IMG/VR virus record: IMGVR_UViG_3300029309_000041
Span: 1 to 23,624 of that record
Length of the DNA stretch: 23,624 nt
Source: a virus
Reading direction: 5' to 3' (one strand)
Made by a program: the position numbers and the translations under genes. A model generated the notes under the pieces. That model ran no database searches. It was not told the origin of the DNA and worked only from the letters and a program-made list of their open reading frames with translations. Below are positions 14,838-21,580 of this stretch, piece after piece. The stretch's first letter is position 1. Every line of letters begins with the position of its first letter.

Positions 14838-16367
14838 TTAATAATAAACCCTTTGACGTCTTGGGTAATCATACTCGTCTTCGTAATCAGTTGAAAGACT
14901 TAAAAAACCACCCTCTCTAAACCTAGCTAAAGCTAAAGTTGTAGCATCTACTAAGTCGTCGTTTTCGCCACCAGGAAAATCAGAAACTTCTTCTATTAAT
15001 TCTTCTCCCCAACGATTATCAGGCACCCAAATCCTGCCGTCTTGAAATATTGGGCTCACTGCATTAAGTCTTGCAATTTTATCTTGCCCTTTTCCTGGAG
15101 AAAATGTATTTACAGGTATACCTATCCTTCTTAATTCTTGTACTAAAGGTATACCCGACGCTTTTGATTCAATAATTACTGTATCTGGATCCCAATAATC
15201 ATATAAACGTAACGCTTCATTTTTTAATTCAGGAAAATCGAACCGTTCTTTAATACAATCTAATAAAATTAAGTGCGCTTCGTCACCGTTATACCGTTCT
15301 TCACCTATTTGTCCTTCTGGATACCAAACTCCCCAAGTAGTTATGGCTGTAAAATCTGCTCTTTCTGATTTTAAAAAGGCTGTATCGTAACTTTGTATTA
15401 AATATTCGCACGCAGGTGGTTTATCTTCTTCCCAAATCTTAAACCAATCTTTAGGAATTATAGAAATACCTTCACCTGTTGGTCTCTGCATATATTGCGA
15501 CGCCCATTTCGACGGGCTAACCGATGCTTTTATAGTTTTTAATTCTTCTAATGACCAAAAGTTTTCCCATAATGATTTACCACTAGGTAAAATTGCAGGA
15601 AACTCAATTAATTTCCATTGGTCTGCACCTTCGTCTTGCGCCATTTTCTTAATTAAACGACCCGTCAAATCTTTTTTAGACCAACGTGTCATTACTATTA
15701 CGATTGCACCTCCAGGTTGTAGCCTTTGTCGAGGTCCCGACATAAACCATTCGTACGCCTCTTCTAATGCTTTATCCGACATAGCGTCTTGTTCGGAATG
15801 TGGATCGTCAATAATAAACAAATCAGCACCTCTACCTGCTAATGCACCTCCGATACCTGCCGCGTAATACTCTCCGCCTTGGCTTGTTAACCATTTACCC
15901 GCCGAACGGCTATCTGCTTTTAATTCTGTTTCAGGAAAAAGTTCTTTATATTCTTCGCCGTCGATTAAATCCCTAACTTTTCTACCAAAGTTAATTGCAA
16001 GGTCAGCGGTGTGTGTTGCTTCTATTATTTTTAATTTAGGATTTTTACCTAATAAATACGCAGGAAATAAATGAGAAGCAAATTCTGATTTCGTATGTCT
16101 AGGCGGCATATTTATTATTAGCCTTTTTAGCTTGCCTGATGCTATTTCATCAAAAGCCGCCGCCATTTGTTTGTGGTGGTTACCATCGATAAACTCTGAC
16201 CACATAGCGCGGACAAAATCCATAAAGGTGCTTGTTGATTTTTCTTGGAATTCTCGTTTTTCGAGTTCTTCTAATAAAACAGTAAATTCTTTTGCCTCTG
16301 CTTTATTAAGGTGGTCTAAGTTAATCCTTTTTAAAAGTTTTAACTTTTCTTTTTTGTCTTGCGACAT
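14838..16367 (-). CDS. terL: Terminase large subunit
   Basis: A 509-residue DNA-packaging motor and nuclease. The ATPase half shows a Walker A-type MPPRHTKS at 87-94, a Walker B LFIIDDP with Asp187 and Asp188 at 183-189, and the coupling motif MTRW at 226-229. The nuclease half (RNase H-like) shows SYDTA with Asp328, IIESKASG with Glu400 and NDDLVDA with Asp470, Asp471 and Asp474. All key acids are present, so it should be active. The charged first 45 residues likely contact the small subunit. It sits 26 bases before the portal gene, yet about 2.4 kb past the small terminase gene and beyond a terminator, an uncommon split. Confidence 0.95.
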   Translation of the reverse strand: MSQDKKEKLKLLKRINLDHLNKAEAKEFTVLLEELEKREFQEKSTSTFMDFVRAMWSEFIDGNHHKQMAAAFDEIASGKLKRLIINMPPRHTKSEFASHLFPAYLLGKNPKLKIIEATHTADLAINFGRKVRDLIDGEEYKELFPETELKADSRSAGKWLTSQGGEYYAAGIGGALAGRGADLFIIDDPHSEQDAMSDKALEEAYEWFMSGPRQRLQPGGAIVIVMTRWSKKDLTGRLIKKMAQDEGADQWKLIEFPAILPSGKSLWENFWSLEELKTIKASVSPSKWASQYMQRPTGEGISIIPKDWFKIWEEDKPPACEYLIQSYDTAFLKSERADFTAITTWGVWYPEGQIGEERYNGDEAHLILLDCIKERFDFPELKNEALRLYDYWDPDTVIIESKASGIPLVQELRRIGIPVNTFSPGKGQDKIARLNAVSPIFQDGRIWVPDNRWGEELIEEVSDFPGGENDDLVDATTLALARFREGGFLSLSTDYEDEYDYPRRQRVYY

Positions 16368-16370
16368 ATA

Positions 16371-17090
16371 TTATTTTAAAGTTTTATTTAAAGCGTCAAG
16401 TTCGTCTTGTAATCTAAATAATCTATTCATATCGACCAGTTCGCCTTGACGTTGCATACTGTCCATTCTAAATAGGTCTTGTTGTATTCGGTCACGTCTA
16501 CCTAATAAATCTTCTCTCATCCTAGGATTCATTCTATTACCTAATGAAGTAATCCCTGTATCTTTTAATTTTGTTAAATCAAGATTACCTTGCGTTGGTC
16601 GTTCGATGTTGACTGGTCCACGCGGTCCACGAACCACGTTTAACTGTGGTTTAGTTTGCGGCATGGGTGTCCTGCCTGCAACATCCGTACCAACTCTTGA
16701 ACCTGAACGATTTCGTATTTGCATCAATTCAAACATCATTTTTTCATCTGCGTTTTTCTGACCTTTAATGTATTCGTTTATTTTTCGACTTGTTTCAGGA
16801 AGAAAAGGTTCTTTTTTCTTTGGAACTTGTTTCCCCATATCTTTACCAACAGCACCATACATTTTAGAAACTGCTCTAGTAATATCGTCTCCGCGGGTTA
16901 CGAAATTTGCTAACCACTTTGGTCCTGTATAAGGTAATGTGGCAGTTGTGACCAACCCTGTTAATAATGCTGCATCATTTTTAATTAAGTCAGAAGTATC
17001 TACGTCTGTTCTACTTAATTTACGTTCTAACCGATTACCTTGTGAAAACTCTTTTTGTAAATCGGCTAAAAGTTCTGTTAATCGATCCAT
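16371..17090 (-). CDS. Unknown protein upstream of the large terminase
   Basis: A 239-residue basic protein. The ends are helical (RLTELLADLQKEFSQGNRLERKL; DRIQQDLFRMDSMQRQGELVDMNRLFRLQDELDALNKTLK) and a hydrophobic stretch follows at about residues 39-65 (AALLTGLVTTATLPYTGPKWLANFV), long enough to touch a membrane but broken by prolines. The middle is proline-rich and likely unfolded. It ends three bases before the large terminase and overlaps the basic protein gene by one base. An internal or ejected virion protein is possible; nothing in the sequence proves it. Confidence 0.65.
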   Translation of the reverse strand: MDRLTELLADLQKEFSQGNRLERKLSRTDVDTSDLIKNDAALLTGLVTTATLPYTGPKWLANFVTRGDDITRAVSKMYGAVGKDMGKQVPKKKEPFLPETSRKINEYIKGQKNADEKMMFELMQIRNRSGSRVGTDVAGRTPMPQTKPQLNVVRGPRGPVNIERPTQGNLDLTKLKDTGITSLGNRMNPRMREDLLGRRDRIQQDLFRMDSMQRQGELVDMNRLFRLQDELDALNKTLK

Positions 17091-17281
17091 TATTTACCAA
17101 CTTTTTTCATTGCAGTTTTATGCGCTGCCGAAAACGATTTACCCGCTCGCATTAATTTACGCATTTCGGTCATATGTTTTTTCGTATGGTGTACCGAATG
17201 TTTTTTAAGAGTTGTTTGTTGTCTTTTTGTTAGCCCTCTTGATTTAGCTGGAGCTTTTTTCTTGGCTTTCATTTTTGGCAT
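17090..17281 (-). CDS. Small, very basic protein, possible DNA-binding
   Basis: A 63-residue protein with lysine, arginine and histidine in nearly half of its positions (MPKMKAKKKAPAKSRG...KKHSVHHTKKHMTEMRKLMRAGKSFSAAHKTAMKKVGK). A disordered basic start is followed by a helix pair with the pattern HHxxKHMxxMRxxMRAGxSFxxAHxxAMKKVG, which I recall from many marine phage contigs. Nucleic-acid binding or a place inside the head is likely from charge alone. No Shine-Dalgarno sequence is seen; the bases AACTACTTTACTT directly before the ATG are shared with the next gene upstream. Confidence 0.7.
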   Translation of the reverse strand: MPKMKAKKKAPAKSRGLTKRQQTTLKKHSVHHTKKHMTEMRKLMRAGKSFSAAHKTAMKKVGK

Positions 17282-17354
17282 AAGTAAAGTAGTTTAATTT
17301 AAAAATGGTTATCTTAGCGCGTATCTTAATCTTAAAATCATAGTCTTGTAAACT

Positions 17355-17843
17355 TTATTCAAGTTCCTCTAATATTTCAATTAAACGATTTAGACCTGCT
17401 TTCGGGTTTTGTTTTTGTCTTGCCGCCGCTGCGCGGATCGCGGGCAGATTGGCTTTAAGTAATTCTAACGTGTATTGGCTTACGTCACTAAGGTCAGTTC
17501 CGCCTTTACTTTGTGCAAAAAAGTCACTAATTAAATTATCTAAATTTTGATTTACGCGGGACGCGCCTGCCCCTCTGCGTTTACCGAACCGTTCAAAACC
17601 TTCACCCGAACCGCGAGCCATAAGTGACGGTAAACCTGCAAAGGCTTCTGTCACTTGTTGCGGAACCATGGAAGCTAGTTTTGATGCACCTGTATTTAAT
17701 GCTTGGGATAGGATTCCTACAGGAGCCTTGGGTGCAAATAATGAAACTTCTTGTAATCCAGGATCTTGTTCTGCGAGTTTCAATACTCGATCGATTTCGT
17801 CTTGTTGTTCGCGTTCAATTTCTGTTAGACGGTTGATCTTCAT
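17355..17843 (-). CDS. Unknown protein, first gene of the packaging operon
   Basis: A 162-residue protein starting MKINRLTEIEREQQDEIDRVLKLAEQ. A TTG 63 bases upstream could extend it, but that extension crosses the best promoter -10 element and has no ribosome-binding site, so I use the ATG at 17843. The helical start is followed by an Ala/Gly/Pro-rich middle (LFAPKAPVGILSQALNTGASKLASMVPQQVTEAFAGLPSLM) and a basic helical end (LPAIRAAAARQKQNPKAGLNRLIEILEELE). The composition suits an internal or ejected virion protein, but I do not recognise it. Confidence 0.6.
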   Translation of the reverse strand: MKINRLTEIEREQQDEIDRVLKLAEQDPGLQEVSLFAPKAPVGILSQALNTGASKLASMVPQQVTEAFAGLPSLMARGSGEGFERFGKRRGAGASRVNQNLDNLISDFFAQSKGGTDLSDVSQYTLELLKANLPAIRAAAARQKQNPKAGLNRLIEILEELE

Positions 17844-17878
17844 AAGTAAAGTAGTTATGTGGATAACGAGTTGTTCAT

Positions 17879-17906
17879 AATATAACTCGTAAAAATTTTT
17901 TTGCAA
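17879..17906 (-). promoter_or_regulatory. Candidate promoter of the packaging and head operon
   Basis: On the minus strand TTGCAA (17901-17906) and TATATT (17879-17884) are 16 bases apart, with a short leader of about 30 bases to the ATG at 17843. It lies downstream of a strong terminator, where a new promoter is needed. The inverted repeat CGAGTT/AACTCG spans the -10 region and may be an operator. Confidence 0.45.
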
Positions 17907-18098
17907 AATTTTTTATTTGAAAAATATATGCAAAACTAAGGCTGAAACTAGGTGTGGGCGGGTGGGTACCCCGCTACGGCGTAAAAGGGGGGGTACCCCT
18001 TTACTTATAGGCTTATATAATATCGTTTAGTAGAGAGCGTTTATAGCGTTCTTAGGGTATGTTTAAGGGTAAGGGTTAGGTAGTTAAATAGTAGACAT
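17907..18098. other. Non-coding spacer with G-rich hairpin and GGGTACCCC pair
   Basis: No gene is seen here. GGGTACCCC occurs at 17964-17972 and again within GGGGTACCCC at 17990-17999, both palindromic. A hairpin of GTAAAAGGGG with CCCCTTTAC spans 17981-18004 (one bulged base). Further on, G-runs at 18055-18080 (GGGTATGTTTAAGGGTAAGGGTTAGG) could stack. It could be a replication, packaging or regulatory site. Confidence 0.55.
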
Positions 18099-18127
18099 AA
18101 AAAAAGGGTAGCCCGTAGACTACCCTT
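18099..18127 (-). terminator. Intrinsic terminator after the orphan 124-residue gene
   Basis: On the minus strand AAGGGTAG and CTACCCTT make a perfect 8-pair stem with an 8-base loop, followed by seven T in a row. It lies 17 bases past the gene stop and separates the small-terminase unit from the packaging and head operon. Confidence 0.9.
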
Positions 18128-18144
18128 CTTATAGAGAGGTTAAG

Positions 18145-18519
18145 CTACTTAACTATTTTAAGTATCTCTAGCTTACCTAATTTCTTAGACCACTCTTTAT
18201 CACCGAATACTTTAGGTGAATAGTGAGCGGTTATTTTACTAGGTGTCTGTTCATAAGAACTATCACCTCTACCCCAGAACTGATTACCACTAGCAGTTTC
18301 ACTAAAGGAATTAATATCACCCATAGTAGCAGTGCCGCCTAGATCATATACATAGTTAAGAACTAATTGAACCTGTCTAGGTAAGTTTTGATACTCGGCT
18401 TGAGCATCAGCACCTATAGTTACTTTCATACTGAGGTTAACACCGCCGCCAGTTGACGTAGGGTTAAAAGGGTTAGCTGTTTGTGTGTTAGCTTTCACAT
18501 CTTTATTATTAGTTTTCAT
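18145..18519 (-). CDS. Unknown protein in its own short transcription unit
   Basis: A 124-residue protein. The first 30 residues are polar and Asn/Thr-rich (MKTNNKDVKANTQTANPFNPTSTGGG). Then come SMKVTIGADAQAEYQNLPRQVQLVLNYVYDLGGTATMGDINSF and an end with KVFGDKEWSKKLGKLEILKIVK. The part from about residue 45 (helix, then GGTATMGDINS turn, then helix) could be a small winged-helix-like unit, but this is weak. It has a TATAAT promoter-like site upstream and a strong terminator downstream, so it is probably expressed on its own. No Shine-Dalgarno sequence is visible. Confidence 0.7.
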   Translation of the reverse strand: MKTNNKDVKANTQTANPFNPTSTGGGVNLSMKVTIGADAQAEYQNLPRQVQLVLNYVYDLGGTATMGDINSFSETASGNQFWGRGDSSYEQTPSKITAHYSPKVFGDKEWSKKLGKLEILKIVK

Positions 18520-18540
18520 AATTATTATTAGTTAATTAAT

Positions 18541-18597
18541 GTGGTCTTATGTCTGTGCCACATGCGTATTATATACATATATTAATTATTAATACAA
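18541..18597 (-). promoter_or_regulatory. Candidate promoter of the orphan gene, with start-site hairpin
   Basis: On the minus strand TATAAT (18568-18573) lies 18 bases after TTGTAT (18592-18597). The expected start falls at the edge of a short hairpin, GTGG (18558-18561 on the complement) with CCAC, in the leader. The -10 is ideal, the -35 weak. Confidence 0.4.
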
Positions 18598-18649
18598 TAC
18601 TATATATCTAAATAATTAAATATTTATTATCCGTCCTTTCCGTCCTTTT

Positions 18650-18793
18650 TCCGTGGCTCGTCTCTCGCGTCGCGTCGCGCTCGAATCGCGGATTCCTGGA
18701 ATCTGGGAATGGGTAAGGGTAAGTGTAGAGTAGAGTCAGGGATAGAGTAGATTTGATAGAGTATGTAGAGTAGAGTAGAGCGATTCTGGGATT
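18650..18793. repeat. Low-complexity spacer: CGCGT run, GATTC motifs and TAGAG array
   Basis: Non-coding stretch after the small terminase stop. It holds CCGTCCTTT twice, a GCGTC run (CTCGCGTCGCGTCGCGCTCG), inverted GAATC/GATTC pairs, GGGAATGGGTAAGGGTAAG and then about eight TAGAG units, including TAGAGTAGAGTAGAG. TCTGGGA occurs on both sides of the TAGAG array (GAATCTGGGAAT and GATTCTGGGATT). It is much richer in G and C than the spacers on either side. Confidence 0.7.
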
Positions 18794-19339
18794 CTACGAT
18801 TGAGTAAACTCTCCCTCGATCACGTTTGACTCGGATGCTCGTTTCTTGATTAGTTCTTCAAGGCGAGTGAGTATATCGTCCTTGGACATAAGATCGATCT
18901 TCGCGGTCAACACCTCTCGTCTATCGATGTAGAGTCCGCCAGCCTTGCCTCGATGAACCTCGGCGGTGATTGCCGCGGATATCTGACCTTGGTCTTTTGC
19001 CTCTTCCCGCAGGTCGTGGAGCGTGGACAGGTGGCTTTCAAGAGAAACTGCGTCCCTCTCCGCGAGTGCCATTTCTAACTCAATGAGGTAGTTTCGTACA
19101 ACTGGGTTATGATTCAGTAAAACACTGCCTTGAGTCTTTGCGCCCTTACGATCCTTCGTATAGCCTGCTTTCATCGCTGCTTCAGTGGCTGACATACCTT
19201 TGACATACTCTTTACAAAACTTCTTTTGCTTAGAGTTGATTGGTTGCCAATTCTTACCGTTTTCGTCGATCAGTGTGTTCCCGTCCTCTGACGGAACTAA
19301 TGGAGTATAAGTGAGTTGTTTCATTCTATCTACCAACAT
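18794..19339 (-). CDS. terS: Terminase small subunit
   Basis: A 181-residue protein. Residues 36-90 (NSKQKKFCKEYVKGMSATEAAMKAGYTKDRKGAKTQGSVLLNHNPVVRNYL) carry the helix-turn-helix of the Terminase_2 small-subunit family: a Lys-Gln-x-x-F start, the T/SATEAAMKAGY turn and an L-x-N-P-x-V end. A helical middle for ring assembly follows, and the end is charged and may contact the large subunit. The small subunit finds the packaging site and activates the large one. The ATG at 19339 has no good ribosome-binding site; an ATG five codons later is an equal choice. Terminator and orphan gene separate it from terL. Confidence 0.88.
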   Translation of the reverse strand: MLVDRMKQLTYTPLVPSEDGNTLIDENGKNWQPINSKQKKFCKEYVKGMSATEAAMKAGYTKDRKGAKTQGSVLLNHNPVVRNYLIELEMALAERDAVSLESHLSTLHDLREEAKDQGQISAAITAEVHRGKAGGLYIDRREVLTAKIDLMSKDDILTRLEELIKKRASESNVIEGEFTQS

Positions 19340-19591
19340 TTCTAATAGAGTTATTAGAATATTAATAGATTTTATAGAAATAAAATAGTTTTCTCGTGCC
19401 CTCTCAGCTTCTTACCTGTTTGTTTCTAATAGTTTAATAGAATTCTATTACTTTTGCTTTTTCAAACAATCCACTGTTCACGAGCCTTTCAGCTCGATTC
19501 TATTAGTTTATTACTTCTATTAGTAATTCTTGAAAACTTTTTTCAAAAACTTTTTTATTTTCTAAAACTACTAATAGGACTTTTCTAATAG
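19340..19591. promoter_or_regulatory. Operator-like spacer with six CTATTAG/CTAATAG sites
   Basis: No gene is seen. The 7-base motif CTATTAG or its complement CTAATAG occurs exactly at 19342, 19426, 19500, 19517, 19571 and 19585, with near copies between. For AT-rich DNA far less than one copy is expected in 252 bases. The spacer also holds an imperfect direct repeat (CGTGCCCTCTCAGCT at about 19393 and CGAGCCTTTCAGCT at about 19481). It lies right before the small terminase gene and so may control it. Confidence 0.6.
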
Positions 19592-19945
19592 TTACTTTAT
19601 CGGTTCAAGTTCATATCCTACAACTTTGTAGTCTTTATCGTACTTATGTACATACCAGAACTTTTCGCCTGTTTCGATATCCTCGAGCAACGCATCTGGA
19701 TCCAATCCTTCTAGTTCCTCTACTATAGTACTCTCACTAATAGGCTCGTTTAGGTTTTGAGCTTCGGGCGATCTCCAAGCTTCACTATCCCCTGTATAAA
19801 GCACACTCCACAACTCGTTGTAGAGGTCGAGTATCTTTTCTATCTTATCAACTGTAGTGACACAAAGGAACTCTCGGTATTGGTTTGGGTTCCTTTCTTG
19901 CTCATGAAAATGACACAAGCTAACTCTATATAGTTTATTTTCCAT
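19592..19945 (-). CDS. Unknown early protein, possible paralogue family member A
   Basis: A 117-residue acidic protein: MENKLYRVSLCHFHEQERNPNQYREFLCVTTVDKIEKILDLYNELWSVL, later VEELEGLDPDALLEDIETGEKFWYVHKYDKDYKVVGYELEPIK. The start (LYRVSL...), the helix with DLYNELW and the end (ETGEKFWYV...GYELEP) line up with the 103-residue protein further upstream (LYRLSI..., ETYGSLY, STGELFSYI...GYGLEP). It has its own promoter and the shared AGAAAGGAGAAAGA leader. Function unknown; probably an early host-takeover type of protein by place only. Confidence 0.75.
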   Translation of the reverse strand: MENKLYRVSLCHFHEQERNPNQYREFLCVTTVDKIEKILDLYNELWSVLYTGDSEAWRSPEAQNLNEPISESTIVEELEGLDPDALLEDIETGEKFWYVHKYDKDYKVVGYELEPIK

Positions 19946-20033
19946 TTCTTTCTCCTTTCTTTGTTATTAAAATCCTAGCCCTTTTAAAAGCTAGGCGTAT
20001 ATTATACCTAAGAATTTACACGCGATTAAAAGC
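19946..20033 (-). promoter_or_regulatory. Early promoter and leader, copy 1
   Basis: On the minus strand GCTTTTAATC, then 17 bases, then TATAAT (20001-20006). The leader begins with a hairpin at the expected start site (CCTAGC 19974-19979 with GCTAGG 19990-19995) and ends in AGAAAGGAGAAAGAAATG. It shares its layout with copies 2 and 3. Confidence 0.7.
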
Positions 20034-20054
20034 AGTAAAACGACTATTGCCCAT

Positions 20055-20077
20055 AAAAAAGCCCGCGTTAGCGAGCT
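20055..20077 (-). terminator. Intrinsic terminator after the 68-residue gene
   Basis: On the minus strand AGCTCGC and GCGGGCT form a 7-pair stem (one G-T position) around a TAAC loop, followed by six T. It lies 17 bases past the stop codon and ends the unit before the next early promoter. Confidence 0.85.
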
Positions 20078-20094
20078 CTTTCTGTGTTCTTTGG

Positions 20095-20301
20095 TTAATC
20101 GCCGTAATACTTTCGTATAGCTTTGTCTTGTAGTTTTTCGTAATACTCACTCACTGCTACGCGTGCTGTTTTGAGACAAACTCCCCTAAACATATCTTCT
20201 GCGGTATATCCGATCTTAGCAAAATCCCTATAAAGTTCATTAAAGTTCCAATCTAGTGATAGTAATTGTCTTTCACATTCTTTTTCAAAATCAACTAACA
20301 T
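20095..20301 (-). CDS. Unknown small early protein
   Basis: A 68-residue, mostly helical and charged protein (MLVDFEKECERQLLSLDWNFNELYRDFAKIGYTAEDMFRGVCLKTARVAVSEYYEKLQDKAIRKYYGD). No named motif is seen. It is a complete single-gene unit with its own promoter, leader and terminator, so it is likely made in good amount early in infection. Two cysteines are far apart and say little. Confidence 0.75.
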   Translation of the reverse strand: MLVDFEKECERQLLSLDWNFNELYRDFAKIGYTAEDMFRGVCLKTARVAVSEYYEKLQDKAIRKYYGD

Positions 20302-20382
20302 TTCTTTCTCCTTTCTTAGTTATCGCGTAAAACTCTTTTACGCGTATAGTTATTATAAAGGGGGAGCAAAGTAGAATAAAGC
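20302..20382 (-). promoter_or_regulatory. Early promoter and leader, copy 2
   Basis: On the minus strand GCTTTATTC (20374-20382) and TATAAT (20352-20357) are set with a 17-base spacer. A perfect 8-pair inverted repeat CGCGTAAA/TTTACGCG (20324-20344) lies at the start of the transcript, and the leader ends in TAACTAAGAAAGGAGAAAGAAATG. Confidence 0.75.
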
Positions 20383-20400
20383 ACCGCTACGAGCAAACGA

Positions 20401-20574
20401 CTAACGCTTATACTTTCGCTGTTTCTTAAGCCTCTCGCGTTCCCAATCGTCCACGGGATATGAACCTTTCGGTCGCGTACCGCTAAGATATACTGGTCGC
20501 TCGAGTGGCAACCGTTCGATAATTTCGTGGGCTTCCGCCTTACTTTCTAATTCGATTGTTACGCAATACTTCAT
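20401..20574 (-). CDS. Unknown 57-residue early protein
   Basis: A 57-residue protein (MKYCVTIELESKAEAHEIIERLPLERPVYLSGTRPK...DDWERERLKKQRKYKR). It overlaps the stop of the gene before it by four bases (ATGA) and has GGAGG at a good distance, so it is a true coupled gene. Its start reads like a small strand-helix unit (KYCVTIELESKAEAHEIIERL) and its end is very basic. Function unknown. Confidence 0.75.
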   Translation of the reverse strand: MKYCVTIELESKAEAHEIIERLPLERPVYLSGTRPKGSYPVDDWERERLKKQRKYKR

Positions 20575-20963
20575 AATAGATCCTCCAATGGCGTACCTCT
20601 AGGTATAAATTTACGATCACTAATTTCTACCCAATCTTTTTGTACACCGTATTGTTTCCATTCTTCGCCTTCCTTACCATCGTAATAAAGTACGGCATCA
20701 TCGAATCGACTAAACGCTAATATCTCGCTACCTTCCCATTGTTGTAGTACTATGTCATCGGTCAACGCATCGATACTTACGTGTTCGAAATCTGTATCTA
20801 AATTATCGTGTTGTTTTTCGACTATTTCTCGCCACAGCCTATCGTACCACTCTACAACTCGCGTTGCTTGAGTCAACGTAGCCGAATACTGTAATAAAAA
20901 TGAGCGGTGGTCGCCTGTTGCCGCGTTTGGGTAAACTCTAATTGTAAAATATTCGTTTCTCAT
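20571..20963 (-). CDS. Unknown early protein, possible distant paralogue
   Basis: A 130-residue acidic protein. YFTIRVYPN, then a helix TQATRVVEWYDRLWREIVEKQ, then LTDDIVLQQWEGSEILAFSRFDDAVLYYDGKEGEEWKQYGVQKDWVEI. The order (short strand, helix with W-Y-x-x-L-W, strands near the end) resembles the neighbouring 103- and 117-residue proteins, but the shared residues are few, so kinship is uncertain. It shares four-base ATGA overlaps with the genes on both sides, which makes strict coupling likely. Confidence 0.72.
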   Translation of the reverse strand: MRNEYFTIRVYPNAATGDHRSFLLQYSATLTQATRVVEWYDRLWREIVEKQHDNLDTDFEHVSIDALTDDIVLQQWEGSEILAFSRFDDAVLYYDGKEGEEWKQYGVQKDWVEISDRKFIPRGTPLEDLL

Positions 20964-21271
20964 ACTATCTCCTTAAATGGTTCTAATCCGTAGCCGCCGT
21001 GCGATGCACTGATATAACTGAAGAGTTCGCCTGTAGATAGGTTTTCTGCAACAATATGACCGTTATCCCAATAGAGATGAGTCTTATCATCCGTTAACTC
21101 TAATATGCCGTACTCTAGATTTAAATCGTCAGCGATCTTTTCGAATTGTGTATATAAACTCCCGTACGTTTCGATAACATAAAACATCTGGTCTTTCGTA
21201 CAGGATTGACAAAACGTGTGTCGATCACTACCGTCCTCGTTATAAATCGATAACCTATATAACTGTTCCAT
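20960..21271 (-). CDS. Unknown early protein, possible paralogue family member B
   Basis: A 103-residue acidic protein: MEQLYRLSIYNEDGSDRHTFCQSCTKDQMFYVIETYGSLYTQFEKIADDL, ending ENLSTGELFSYISASHGGYGLEPFKEIV. It aligns with the 117-residue protein at the start (LYR[VL]S), the middle helix ([LT]Y[NG][ES]L) and the end (TGE[KL]F.Y...GY.LEP). One CxxC is visible (FCQSC) but the relatives lack it. It is the second gene of a four-gene unit, with one-base and four-base overlaps. Function unknown. Confidence 0.74.
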   Translation of the reverse strand: MEQLYRLSIYNEDGSDRHTFCQSCTKDQMFYVIETYGSLYTQFEKIADDLNLEYGILELTDDKTHLYWDNGHIVAENLSTGELFSYISASHGGYGLEPFKEIV

Positions 21272-21504
21272 TACGCTGACTCCTCTATTAATGTTTTAGC
21301 ACGTATTCCTACGCAAGTGCCGTCACCCTGTTCGTGCATCATTCTTATTAATGCGTTTAATGTAAACGCCATAGTCATTGCACATAGCCACGCATTTTCT
21401 TTACCTGCGTAAGCGGTCATATATTCCATAACTTCGTCGAGGGACTCTTTAGTATCGAAAAAATTATTTTCTTTTAGAACCACTGGTTCTTTTTTATCGG
21501 ACAT
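21271..21504 (-). CDS. Unknown first gene of a four-gene early unit
   Basis: A 77-residue protein, helical in its second half (SLDEVMEYMTAYAGKENAWLCAMTMAFTLNALIRMMHEQGDGTC). The helix near AWLCAMTMAFTLNALIRMM is amphipathic to hydrophobic and about 17 residues long, so weak membrane contact is possible. It has the strongest form of the shared leader ahead of its ATG. Its stop overlaps the next start by one base. I do not recognise it. Confidence 0.74.
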   Translation of the reverse strand: MSDKKEPVVLKENNFFDTKESLDEVMEYMTAYAGKENAWLCAMTMAFTLNALIRMMHEQGDGTCVGIRAKTLIEESA

Positions 21505-21566
21505 ATCTTTCTCCTTTCTTAGTTAATACTTATATATTATAAAGGTGGAACAAACGCGAATAAAGC
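21505..21566 (-). promoter_or_regulatory. Early promoter and leader, copy 3
   Basis: On the minus strand GCTTTATTC (21558-21566), 17 bases, TATAAT (21536-21541). The leader ends in TAACTAAGAAAGGAGAAAGATATG. Unlike copies 1 and 2 it has no clear hairpin near the start site. Confidence 0.75.
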
Positions 21567-21580
21567 AGTACCACGAGCCG

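Noticed and set aside
17844-17906. TTG start adding 21 residues to the first gene of the packaging operon
   Set aside because: The extension runs over the promoter-like elements and has no ribosome-binding site.
18055-18080. Telomere-like GGGTTAGG bases as a sign of linear ends
   Set aside because: There are only a few imperfect G-runs, not tandem repeats, and they lie inside the genome map between genes.
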